A stretch of 64,000 nt of DNA. Origin: Lomentospora prolificans (lineage: Eukaryota > Ascomycota > Sordariomycetes > Microascales > Microascaceae). The stretch covers positions 620,001-684,000 of the forward strand of contig JARFXM010000010.1 of assembly GCA_029532625.1 (NCBI GenBank). The letters run 5' to 3'. How positions within the stretch are numbered: position 1 is the first letter of the stretch; the number at the start of each line of letters is the position of its first letter. This document shows positions 1 to 10,503 of the stretch, in pieces. The position numbers and the translations under genes were made by a program. Under the pieces are notes generated by a model. It had not been told where the DNA came from. It saw nothing but the letters and a program-made list of their open reading frames with translations, and ran no database searches.

Positions 1-620
1 GGCAGATATCCCATGCCATTTATACTTTCGATGCTACTTGCAATACTTTCCGCATGGGTCGCTACAATTCTGCCATTGGTGATTTGCCCCTTTTCCCTTT
101 TGATTTGGAAGAATTGATAAGCTGTAGTATCACAAGATGGGTGCAGACATGGCGCAGATTGTCGCGTTCCCCCCAGCCTGATGTGGAAATGCGATTTCTA
201 AGCATCAGCACAATCCGAACAACGGATGCGGGGATGCCTGGATTTGTGCTCCCACTTGTGGGCGGAAGACCCGGATGGCGTCAGCCTTGGTTGCATGGCG
301 AACGAGCTAATCAGTGCGAGGGTGAGACGGTGGGCCAATCGATCGCTGAGGCGGCGTAATTGACGCGCAGCACACAATCAAAAGATCCTGGATGTCGTCG
401 CTATCTCATTGTGTTCTGTTCTCTCAGCCAGCCTAGGCGGCGATGGAGAAGTGGAATAAACTGAATATAGTCTTATTTGACAAAATTATATTACCACGAC
501 GCCCATCAGAGTCCCAGTGCCATGAAGGAACCGCGCGTTCCAGTGGGAGGTGCAGCTTCCTTGACGTGTTAGACTTCTTAGACGGTATTCTATAGGACGG
601 AATATTAATAATATTACCTT
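1..620. other. Left-edge flank, no gene seen
   Basis: No ORF with a plausible fungal domain or splice pattern is visible here. It presumably holds the 3' flank of the SET-domain gene that ends at 621, plus unrelated spacer cut by the window edge. Confidence 0.5.
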
Positions 621-2086
621 CTACCTATTCTTGGCCTTTGTATTGCGGATCTCGTCTACAAGCTTCCGCATATCCCCAACCCTTTTATGATCCGGGCTTC
701 TGAATTCCTGTTGATGCGTGAGGGCCAAATTAGCGTACTTGAGAGCCATATCACTATCACCCAATCGCGAAAAAGACTCCGCGAGCATCCCATAGAAGTC
801 CCCCAGCAAGGCAGTAAGCTTCTCGGTATCGATCAATTCCAACATTTCGTCGGATAATTCCGTTAGTGCCTGGTGATTCCTATTCTCTGGTTTGCTCATC
901 TCGACTACAACGTCCTGAATCCGCTGACGGTTCCTGTCGGATCGGTCCCGGAGATGGGGTTTAGTGCAGAGGCTGCAGGTGCAGTTGAAGCCCCACAGTC
1001 GGAGGGCTTTCTGGCGGGCCTCGGTTTGGATGTTTAACGGAGTGTCTGGGGATAGTTAGCGTGCACGCAATGTTAGCTTCTTGTCCGGGGACATCCTTAG
1101 GCTTGTCCAAACTTACATGCTACGCTCAGTTCTTCCCCAGCTTCGATATCACGGTAGGCGATAACCTCCATGCGTAAGCGATTCCTCGAGAAGCGCACGT
1201 AGCAACTATACACATGTTAGTTGCCGGACTCTATTAGTCGTTCGAAAAGTATAATAGTACTTCGGGTCACAGTCATGGTTGATTCTCTATAATTGTGACA
1301 GTATTAGCAACCCAACCCTTCCAGTCGAACCTCCCAAACTGTATTATTAATTCATATTGAACCAAGAAAACTCACAGCAATCTCGGGGAAAACAGCACGA
1401 TGGTTACTGTCATCAGACAGGCCTATACCGAACGCATTCGTATGAAAGATTCCGTTAATCACTTCTCTGCCCGGCACAGTGGCCATTTCGGAAAGCCGTT
1501 TTCTTTGTGCCTCAGCCAACTGCTCAAAAGCTATCACGTCCAGAATTTTGAGATGTTCGGTAGCGATTTGCCGCGGTGGCTCCATCATCCCGATCAATAC
1601 CGCTGACTCACTCATGACCAGCTCCCCTTTGCTGATGTCTTGCGTGGCTATGGCACCCTTTCCACGCCCCGGGATATCCTCCACAACATGCAAGGACGTG
1701 AAGTCCTGATTAGGCCCGTACCACTGGGGGTTTCTATCCTCAAGGAGAGGCACGGCCTCGGCTGCCATCTCCGGCGTTGTGATAAGAGAGATGGACAAGT
1801 GACCTCGGAAGCCGTGGTAAGTAAAGACGCAATATTTCGGTCCTGTGTCGTCCACCGGGTTTGCACACATTGGGCGCAAACTCCACGGCTCCCACCGGCC
1901 TGTCTCATCTCCCGTTTTGTCGTCTACGGGTAACGGGCAGCGTATGGCAGCCTCTTCAGGAAGCATTGGACCTTCCTTAGCCCATTGACAGGCGCCGTTT
2001 GCTATTCCACTGGCCCTATGGGAGTTAGAACTGGTCCCTTCCACTAATGAAATCAATGCTGCAAGAACTGATAATCTCCATGTCAA
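621..2086 (-). CDS. SET-domain protein with signal-peptide-like N-terminus
   Basis: Four exons on the minus strand: 2086-1376, 1286-1261 (26 nt), 1205-1117 and 1045-621, with GT..AG introns, joining to about 416 codons. The N-terminus has a hydrophobic stretch (RLSVLAALISLVEG) followed by a Cys-containing segment of about 100 residues. The SET domain starts near GRGKGAIATQDISKGELV. Joining exons 2 and 3 creates RINHDCDPNC, and exons 3 and 4 create GEELSVAY. These are the conserved SAM/lysine-channel motifs of SET proteins, and a post-SET-like CTCSLC follows. The family methylates lysines, but a secretory leader on a SET protein is unusual, so compartment and substrate are unknown. The start is uncertain: the codon at 2086 is TTG and no in-frame ATG lies upstream before a stop. 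The first in-frame ATG (1966) would lose the leader. A short upstream exon (ATG at 2303, donor after GCT, acceptor before AGAAAACC) is possible. No MYND finger is present. Confidence 0.75.
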
Positions 2087-2750
2087 ATTGAGAGGGCTCC
2101 GGAATAACCGAATGGCAGGTTTTCTCTGCTTGGCGTCTTTCGCCGACAGGATATAGATATAGATATGATTGGTGGTAAAACCTAAAATTCCCCGTCAAAT
2201 CCTTCTTCAGTGTGTTGGGGGGCTGAGATAATATGGGGGACGAGAAGAAGGAAGAAGAACAAAAAGACAGATCTCTGTCCTTCAATTGATTGCGTACAGC
2301 CATCCTTTCGACTTCCATCTCCCGTCTTCTTAGTATCGTGTATTAATTATGGAAAACGCCCAGAATATCATAATGCGTCCGGGTAAAGCAGCTGTGGCAA
2401 ATAGAGTGTCGCCGAGCCGCATGGTGCGGTCGATCCAAGAAATTAGACTATTCGCGTCTGCTAACGGCCGAGTCTGGTAATTACAGGAACAAACCCTGCC
2501 AAGGTACGTGCCCACAAGACGCCTAACTAGTAGCAGGGCGAATGCTGGGGGATCGACAGCAGCATTGATCCGGCGGGGGCGCTCCATTCTACTCTTATTT
2601 GATTGTCGTGGGCTATAAGGATTTCTTCTTTCCTATGATGAAGTGTCTGATTGATTTTAACATTACATATACTTCTAATCGGAGGTGGTCTAGAGAGTCG
2701 GCCGGTTTCAAGTATCGATACACACTGGTAGGATATATTACCCGCTTGCA
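2087..2750. other. Spacer: SET-gene promoter and monooxygenase 3' flank
   Basis: No gene is supported. It contains a short ATATAG repeat (about 2149-2166) and possibly a small 5' exon of the SET gene near 2300. CGCTTGCA, eight bases of the cluster motif core, occurs at 2743-2750 just past the monooxygenase stop, probably by chance. Confidence 0.4.
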
Positions 2751-4486
2751 TCAGAACCGGGGCGCCAAAGCCGCCTTAGTCCACGCAACAAATGCCAGCA
2801 GCGATTTATTCTCATCCAAGAATGACGCAACGGTGAATCCTGCCAGACCAATGCTCACTGCAGCCGTCGCAACAGCTTTCACCACGGAAGCCGATTCATT
2901 CCCCCGGGATCTCTTCACTTCAAAGTCATACCAAGTGGGGAAAATGGTTCTCAACCAGTACTTGAACATGGGGTCAGGATAGATAAAGGTGTTCTTCTTC
3001 GTCTCGGTGTCCATCCACCAGCTCTGGCAGCCGCTGTTGAACACAAGGTTCTTTAGCTTTCCATGGACCCATGCGAGGTCTCGCTTCTGTGCCTCGGGTT
3101 TAACCATGATGTAGTCAGCAGGATGATTGCCCTTCAGCACGGGGCGGAGAAGGCGGCAGGAATAGTTGATCTGGCACTCGGAGTGGAAGATGACAGAATG
3201 CTGGCCCGTTGCCGCGTTTGGTCCATAAAGAATGAAAAAGTTGGGGAAGCCAGTAACTACGGTACCCTTGTACGCCTCGGCACCGCCGGCAGCATCCCAC
3301 GCCTCGTGGAGATCACGACCGCCCACGCCCTTGACCTCGATAGGGTATAGCCACTTCTGGGTCAGGAAGCCCGTAGCGAAAATGATCGCGTCGGCAGGGT
3401 GTTTCTTTCCGCTCGCAGTCTCCACATGACGGGGACCAATCTTGGTGACGCTGTCCTTTGCAAGGAGCATGTTGGGAGAATGTAAGGCTTTGAAGTAAGT
3501 CGCGGTGTTGACGCGACGCTTGCAGCCTGGCTCATAGTCGGGCATAAGAATATCCCTGTATTGAGGAGGGGCATCCTCGCGAATGAACTTGGTGGTGGCG
3601 TCGCGAATCTTTTGCCGCATGCGGGCACCGCTGGGAGTCATGAGGAAGGAGTAGAACACGCTTTCGAGTTGCCAGGCGAGATGGATACGGTAGAGGCGGG
3701 CCGCAAAGGGCACGTATTTCATTATAAACTTCCACGATTCGGAGTATTCGGGGTTTCCCTGTTCACGCCAGATTAGCGCGTGTTGTCGATCGGAGACGGA
3801 GACCGTTGTAGCCCTCTAGGAAGCTTACTTACTCTCTTAGTCCACCAGTGTGCACTCTTCACAATCTGGGTCACCTTGCCGTTGGGCGCAACATCCTTAA
3901 CGAGCTCAGGAACAAACTGGGTAGCTGAAGCACCATTTCCCAACACGACAATGTTCTTGTTCTTGCTCTCAAGAGAGTCATCCCACCTGGCGCTGTGGAA
4001 CATCTTGCCCTCAAATGTGTCGGCACCTTCGATTTCCGGAATGAAAGGTCTATCAAGTGTTCCAATGGCGCTCACGACAACGGGGGCTTCATGGATAAAC
4101 TTTTCGCCGGTCAAGGTATTCTCGAACGAACAGACCCAGCGCGCGTTCTTCTCATGCCATCGCAGCCCGGTACACACGGTATTGAACCGGCAATGGGGAA
4201 TAATATTGAACTTTTCCGCAACCGAATAGAAATAGTCGTGCAATTCGTCTCGTGCGGGATACGTCGTGGTCCAGTCGGGCTTGAGGGCGAAGCTGTAGGA
4301 GTAGAAGTGGCTAGGAATATCGCAGGCACACGCGGGATACCTATTATGCCACCAAGTGCCGCCGATATTGTCGGACTTTTCATAGATTGTGAAGTTGTTG
4401 TGGCCTAGGAGGCGCTTGAGCTGGACGGCCATGCCCAGGCCCGAGATGCCCCCTCCGATGATGATGACTTCTTTCGAGTTGTCCAT
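2751..4486 (-). CDS. Baeyer-Villiger-type flavin monooxygenase
   Basis: Two exons (4486-3833 and 3758-2751) join in frame to 553 residues, the usual size of fungal class B flavoprotein monooxygenases. The N-terminal FAD site is GGGISGLG with the following EKSDNIGGTWWHNRYP, typical of this family. The Baeyer-Villiger fingerprint FxGxxxHxxxWD is intact as FEGKMFHSARWD. The NADPH-binding glycines are VVLGNGASATQ. Such enzymes use FAD, NADPH and O2 to insert oxygen next to a carbonyl, making esters or lactones, or to oxidise heteroatoms. The C-terminus has an extra hydrophobic tract (about residues 505-530) that could be a membrane anchor. It is head-to-head with a Zn2Cys6 regulator (start 5178) over a 691-bp shared promoter that carries the cluster motif. 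The substrate cannot be read from sequence. Confidence 0.92.
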
Positions 4487-4800
4487 GATGAGAATTCAGT
4501 GTTGAGCCTGAAGCGAAGGGAAGAAGATAGTTGTATCGAGACAGATGTACGTAAAGCAGACAATCAGTTTCACATACAGAGGCGGCTTATTGATCGATAA
4601 CGAAAGTGAATATGCGGTCGCGAAAGCTGAAGATATTATATAGCACCACTCCAGCATCTGGTTCCCACAGCGTATCCACCACCGTAACAAGCACCCAAAA
4701 TTTCCCGAGCCTCGACTTGCCCAAGTTTACAATACGCCTTGCCAATATCTGTCCTTCAATACTAGCAGCCCAACTCCCAGCACCCCAGAAACTCTCACAT

Positions 4801-4820
4801 AACTTCCCCTTGGGGAAGTT
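4801..4820. promoter_or_regulatory. Perfect inverted repeat, candidate operator
   Basis: AACTTCCCC TT GGGGAAGTT: two 9-bp arms match perfectly around a 2-bp centre. It lies midway in the divergent promoter and 26 bp from the shared element. Symmetric sites suit dimeric regulators. It lacks the CGG triplets that most Zn2Cys6 proteins prefer, so the binding protein is open. Confidence 0.55.
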
Positions 4821-4846
4821 AGGAAGGGCTAGGGAGGATGAGTGCT

Positions 4847-4862
4847 TGCGCTTGCACTTGCC
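4847..4862 (+). promoter_or_regulatory. Cluster element, copy 1
   Basis: TGCGCTTGCACTTGCC, followed directly by GG so that it ends in CCGG. It is identical over 16 bp to the copy at 13993 in the epoxide hydrolase/reductase promoter. The 10-bp core TGCGCTTGCA also occurs at 10120, and inverted at 14563-14572. Confidence 0.7.
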
Positions 4863-5177
4863 GGTTTTTGCCACTCTCCCCATGTCCCGTTTGGGTTTGG
4901 GGGAAACAATAGCGTGGAGCAAATTTTCAGCTTCGCCCCACCTAGCCTGGAATACTCGTCTTGCTTGCTGCGGTGCCGGCGAGGGCCAGCAACCAAGACC
5001 ACAGAGCCTCTTTGCGGGATGGCTTGCCATCACGTTGTGGTATGCCACGATTTCCCCGCAAACCCAACGACTGGGGTCCTTTTCCGGCCCACTGCCATGT
5101 GTTGCGGCTGATAACGTCACTTATCTCGCATGCGGGAATCTCAAGTCTTGTCGTCCAGGTTGTGGTGATGCTTTGCG

Positions 5178-7558
5178 ATGGCAAATTCAATATCTGGGCC
5201 TGTCGGTGCGTCTAGCGGAGGGCAGGAAAAGACCGCGAAAACCAGATCACGGTCTGGATGGTACGATACCCACTGCTTAGCAAGGGTTGAAAACGTCGCT
5301 AACTCGGTGCCAGTCTCCCATGCCGCGCTCGTCGCAGAAAGTGTAAGCACCGCAGGTCGATTTTTCCTCTCAGATGATGGCTAATATGAGAATCAATCAG
5401 GTGATGGGACACGACCACGATGCAAGGCTTGCCAGGCCCGCCATGGACAATGCCGTTGGGGTTTGAAGGCGTCTTTTCACCCTTCGCGATCGCTCCGACT
5501 GTCAAGTGAAGATACGGCTATTCTTGAGGCCATAGAAAGCCGCAGACGGGCGGAGGAGGGTCAGGCCGTGGAGAGGGAGACGTCTTCCCGGAGCCCGGCA
5601 ATTGTGAGTTGCTTCCCTTGCATCACCATTTGTAGTCTCATTTACATGCCTAACCATCGTTTTTCTTTTTCTTTCTTTTTAGATAGTCGACGATACACAA
5701 GAGATCATTCGTTCCTATGAAAGAAACATTCTCGAGGCTTCGTCGACGGGGGAGTCCGATATTGAAGGCGGAAATATCGAGGATGACGCCCCAACTTTTC
5801 ATCATCCTGTACAAACCGAGCCAGTGGAGGCCGGCCAACTCACAGACTGTCATATCGAACCTTGGGAAGACAACACAACGTCCGCCAGCTGGGTCGATGT
5901 TTCATCGGCCCCCGAGCCTCTATATGGCCACGCGGAGTCCTCTCTCCACGCCCGCTCTCCCGAAACTCTATCGGCGGCGCACATCCTCGCCGGCTCCTCC
6001 GCAATCTTGGCCTACAGCGTCCCCTTTTCTCTAGGCCAGGCCGTCTCTCGCAACGCTTCGCCCCTCCCTGAGCCCTCCTTTGTCATCACAGACCGGGAAC
6101 AAGCGACACTCATATCCGCCTTCCTGCGCGAAAGCGGAACATGGTGCGAAACCACGGACTCCAAGATGCAGTTTACCGTCAATAGTGTACACAAGATGAT
6201 GGAGAATAAGGCCTATCTGGCAGCTGCTCTCGCGCTGTCGTCGAGACAACTTGACGAAGTGAATCGGCGGAAGACGCAGTTGACTCTGGAGCTGTACCAG
6301 CACACCATCCAACTATTGCTACACCACGATCCGGCAGAAGCAGATGAATCTATTCTAGCAACATGTACGCTGCTGTGTGTCTACGAGATGATGGCATCGG
6401 GTGTATCAGAGTGGAGGAGGCACTTACGGGTGTGTACTCCTCGCCCCTCCGTCGGTTTTCAATAATTTCCTAACATCCGTATAGGGCTGCGCGAGTTTCC
6501 TCAAGATGAGAGGTTGGAATGGTAGTACTGGCGGGATTGTCAAGGCCTGTTTCTGGGCATTTGCTCGCATTGGTATGGCATTTCAGCCAGCACTATTAAG
6601 TATCAACTTTGCTAAACGTGGAACCTAGATATCTGGGCGGCGTATATTATCAACCAAACGACGCTCATTCCTTCCGAATTATGGGTGCATGACGATTGTG
6701 CATCGTCTGTTGCCGCCAGTGGCGATCTCGACGACTACTGCAATCTAGCGATTGTGGCGTTTTCCAAAGTCGTGAACCTTTTGAGTGAGAACCAGCGTAG
6801 CCGTCGGTCCTCACCGGTGCAATTTGCCATCCAGGTCGAGAAATCGTGGAATGAATTGCAGGCCTGGAGAAGATTTAGGCCCCGGGAGACGTTGCCTTTG
6901 TGCAGGATGGAAGCATCCGAGAGCAGTCCATTCCCTACGGTGATTTATGCTCAGTCTTCATCCAGTAGGTCAGATAGCACCACAACTCCAGAGCGAGAGG
7001 CTAACGAGGATTTCAGTCTGTGGGAATACCTTCTATCATGCTGGATCCATTCTACTACTTCAAACAGGACTGGTGGGCCCTACCTCTGATCCGAGAGAGG
7101 TTTTAGATCCAGTTTTCCATGCAAGGGAGATTGCCGCCATATCTATATGCAACAATTCACAGTGAGCCATTTTTCTAATACCTCTTGGGGTCTATCTAGC
7201 ATCTAAAACTAACACTCTCTTCAGCGCCAACTGGGTGAACCATCTTCAACCACTCTACATCGCGGGGACGGTATTCGGCTCATCCGACAGATACGAACGC
7301 CCAAACCGAACCGACATGACCAGCGGCACGGATGGAAACTCTCCGCATTCGGGAAGGAGGACCAATGGCTCCGGTTTAGTTGGGGATCTATCCGAGGGTT
7401 TGACAGAGGGGTCTAGATCAATTGGACTGGGCTCGGAAGAGTTTGCGGCAGAAAAGATTGCGCTGTTGAAACAGTTGACTAGGATAGAAAAACAGACTGG
7501 GTGGAAGACTTCTGAAAGAGCGAGGGATTTGAGGGTCCTATGGGGTTTAGAGTATTGA
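5178..7558 (+). CDS. Zn2Cys6 fungal transcription factor
   Basis: Eight exons (5178-5260, 5314-5342, 5401-5603, 5683-6429, 6485-6572, 6629-6964, 7017-7161, 7225-7558) sum to 1965 nt, 654 residues. Splicing of exons 1-3 builds a canonical zinc cluster, CX2CX6CX6CX2CX6C, with cysteines at about 28, 31, 38, 45, 48 and 55, preceded by basic KTRSRSG. The rest looks like the fungal-specific transcription factor domain, including GNTFYHAGSILLL, an H-x-REIAAIS segment and the terminal RIEKQTGWKTSERARDLRVLWG. Proteins of this type bind DNA in the nucleus and often regulate adjacent catabolic or secondary-metabolite genes. Its position, divergent from the monooxygenase and inside a group sharing a promoter element, makes it the likely local regulator; this is inference. 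Exon 2 is only 29 nt, so automated annotation could easily miss the zinc cluster. Confidence 0.93.
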
Positions 7559-7982
7559 TCCTGGTTACAGCTGTCTGTATCAGGAATCAAGTATTATAGC
7601 AAGGTGTTGGGCGTCACGGCCTGGGATGATCCATATCGCATTGTAAATAGATTTTCTGGTCTTTTCATACCTTGAGTAAGTTATTCATCGAACTTGCCAT
7701 GTCAGACACTTGTATAAGCAGTTGGCAGTTCGATACGATCCGGATGAATAAGTCTGATACATTGGCCTTGGTAAGTCGCCGCTGTAAGAGTATATTGTAA
7801 AGCATGATGTGCAGCTTCAGGAAGTGGAACGACACAACTCATGCGAATTGAAGAATCCCTCATACAAAATAAGGACCTAAATTCTTATCTTTCAAACACT
7901 TAAGGTTTACGCCATCCCATTTGTCGATATCCGTCCCCGTTTATTTAATCCGCCCCATCATGCAAGATTCCAAAAACGTCTA
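7559..7982. other. Convergent 3' spacer
   Basis: Lies between the stops of the plus-strand regulator and the minus-strand transporter. It is A/T-leaning and probably holds both 3' UTRs. No gene is seen. Confidence 0.5.
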
Positions 7983-9670
7983 TTAACCCTCACGCCTCTC
8001 AAGGGTATCAATCTTGGCCTTCTCGCTGTCACTTCCCCCGACCGCGGAAGGAGCCTCGGCATCAACGACCGTTCCCGCCTTCATGGTTTTGGTGAATTCC
8101 CTGGCAACAGCAACAGCGTTCCTATTCGAGGTGAAGAAGGAATCGACATCTTCCAGTCGCACGTTGCTAGTCTCGGGATAGAAAAAGTAGATGAGCGGAA
8201 CGAAAACGGCGTTGGTAGCCATGAAGACAAAATAGGCCTTCCACTGCAATCTGTTGATGATGACAGGAGTAATCATGACGACGGTAAAGTTCCACAGCCA
8301 GTTAGAACTGACGCCAATGGCGGTACCACGGGTACGGGCCTCAAGGGGCAGAACCTCTGGGACGTAAACCCAGGGGACACAGTTGACGGAGCCTCCGAAG
8401 ACGAACATGTAGATGAAGAAGAAAGCCACCGCGGCAGAGCCAAAGGACTTGCCCCGCGCATCGTTGCTCTCAGCTTGAGAAAGGAGAGCAGACACGAGAA
8501 GCATGCAGATAGAGAGTCCAGAGCAACCCCACATCATGGTCTTGCGGCGGCCCATACGGTCAAGGAAGAAGGTGGGAATGATGGAGCCGAACATGAACAT
8601 CATGTTGATGCAGCCACCGAGAATTTGGGCCAGGTGGGGAGTCATTCCAACATTCTGGACGAGCACGGACGGAATATAGTAAACAACCAGGTTGATACCT
8701 CCAGCTTGGTTCATGAACTGGATGCCCCAAGCAAGGAGGACACGGTATCCGGTCTTGACCTCATCATTCTTGAAGATACTCCAGAAAGACTTGTTCTTGG
8801 TGCTTTGGGATTCCATCTCGATGGCGGCTAGGATAGCGTTACGTTCTTCCATGATGTACTTGTCCGTGGGTTCAAGGTCATAAACGCGGCAAAGCACGTC
8901 CATGGCCTCCTGTTCTCTCCCCTGGGCAAAGAGCCAACGGGGAGACTCGGGGAGGGCAAAGACGAGAAAGATGACCCCGATGGCAAAGACCATCTGGAAG
9001 GCGATAGGAAGACGCCATGCGATAGGTCCACCGACAAATGACATGCCAAAGTCGAACCAGTAGGCGATGGTAATGCCGACACCGACAAAGAGGACCTCGG
9101 CAGAAACAAGACGACCGCGAGCATTCCGATCGCAAAGCTCGGATTGATACCTAGATAGCCCCTTCATTAGCATCCAACTACATCAAAACTTCTCGAACTA
9201 GTCGCTCACATAGGTACCGTAGAAGTCTTGAGACCGGTGCCGAGACCAGTGACGACACGGCCGATGACGAGATGAGCCACAGTAAAAGCAGTGGTCTGCA
9301 GAATAGCACCAATGATGACAAGAATCATGCCCAGCCAGATCGACTTTCGTCGGCCAAGCTTTTCTCCGATGAGGAAGGTGACTGGAGTTGGAACCCACCG
9401 TTAGACTGCCGATCTTAATCGGGTGGTTCAAACTTCCTTATTTGGTAAGAGGAACGTACTGATACAGCCAGAAAGACATCCAAGGTTATAGCAGGAGACA
9501 ATGATGCCCGTCTCCGAGTCGGACGGATGGTTGAACTGGTTGAGCCAATCTTCATTCTGGAGGATGCCGCCGAACACTCCCTGGTCGTAGCCGAAGAGAA
9601 CAAAGGCGACAAGACAGCAGCATGTAATGCCGATCTGGAGGCCCTTGCCTCGACCGAGCCATGAATGCAT
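7983..9670 (-). CDS. MFS sugar-porter family transporter
   Basis: Three exons (9670-9460, 9381-9210, 9150-7983) give 516 residues, the normal size for fungal sugar porters with 12 membrane helices. Family signatures are present: GYDQGVFGG in helix 1, LGRRKS after helix 2, GRVVTGLGTG in helix 4, YQSELCDRNARGR, and PESPRWL near residue 195 after helix 6, with DRMGRRK in the second half. The C-terminus is hydrophilic and cytoplasmic. The family imports hexoses, pentoses, polyols and sometimes other compounds by proton symport at the plasma membrane. It is divergent from the polyol dehydrogenase pseudogene, and a cluster element lies in the intervening promoter, so it may have served the same substrate. 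Transport specificity cannot be deduced. Confidence 0.93.
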
Positions 9671-10503
9671 AGTGGAGATCAGGACTAAACGACGTTGCAG
9701 AGGAAGATAAGAAAATTGAGGATGGAATCAAACAAAAACAGGGGCATAAAGCTTCGAGATTCTAGGTGAGTTATACTTTCTTCCCTGACACTTCGAGATC
9801 GATCAAGGCTGGGCCGCAGCCTGTCTTAAATACTCGGCGCTTCGCGACGGCTTCCACCCCATCTACACATGCCTTTGGGCGGCGGGATCAAAAAAGATTG
9901 TGTGTACCGATACGTTCCGAGGAAAATGCCCTTGCTCAAGCCTCTCTGCACCGCTGATCTGTGGAGAGCGAAAGGGGTCATTTCTCCAGTTTTGCGGGGA
10001 TGGTGGGCCTCCGGGGTTTCAGTCGAGATCTGGATGCGATGACGCCAAGACCAGCCGGAAAAGGCAAGTTGTGGGTTGCCAACGTCCCCATTTGAGCTGG
10101 CTGCTGGCCACCCGGCGCTTGCGCTTGCATTCATACGTTATCGCTCGAACCGAGCAAAACCAGCCTAGTGGGTTGGTGGCGAGGCGAAGCCTACTCGCGT
10201 CAGTGGACTAAAACGACGCGTTGAAGGTTCTCTCCAGATTCAGCAGCTAAATTAATACTCGATGTCAGAGTTTAAAGGACGGATCCGGGGTAGACACATG
10301 CGAGAGGGCCCGGATGGGTAAGAGTTATCACTCCTTATTGCTTGCGCGCATCAATAGACCCTCGCCTTAGCTCCTCCTCGCATTCCCCTATCCAACGGGA
10401 CAAGTAGCCCATGAATGCGAATAACGACTTCATTTTGTTGTGTCCGGGGGTCGTAGAATTTCTGTAGAGACTAGAGTGAGCCAAGGCAAGACTAGCGGAA
10501 ATC
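9671..10503. promoter_or_regulatory. Bidirectional promoter, transporter / polyol dehydrogenase
   Basis: An 833-bp divergent intergenic region. It contains the third core copy of the cluster element at 10120-10129, and a similar GCTTGCGCGC stretch near 10340-10349. No protein-coding exon is supported. Confidence 0.6.
10120..10129 (+). promoter_or_regulatory. Cluster element core, copy 2
   Basis: TGCGCTTGCA. With the bases before it, the 13-bp GCTTGCGCTTGCA (10117-10129) matches 4844-4856 exactly. The following ACTTGCC half of the long element is not conserved. It is about 450 bp from the transporter ATG and 375 bp from the dehydrogenase ATG. Confidence 0.55.

Larger units (their letters stand above)
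4487..5177. promoter_or_regulatory. Bidirectional promoter, monooxygenase / regulator
   Basis: A 691-bp region between two divergent start codons. It contains a perfect palindrome (4801-4820) and the 16-bp cluster element (4847-4862), about 316 bp from the regulator ATG and 361 bp from the monooxygenase ATG. A long open frame across it on the plus strand shows no domain and is treated as chance. Confidence 0.7.

Noticed and set aside
4606..5280. 224-codon plus-strand open frame over the divergent promoter
   Set aside because: It overlaps exon 1 of the zinc-cluster regulator in another frame, shows no domain, and covers the palindrome and motif; taken as chance.
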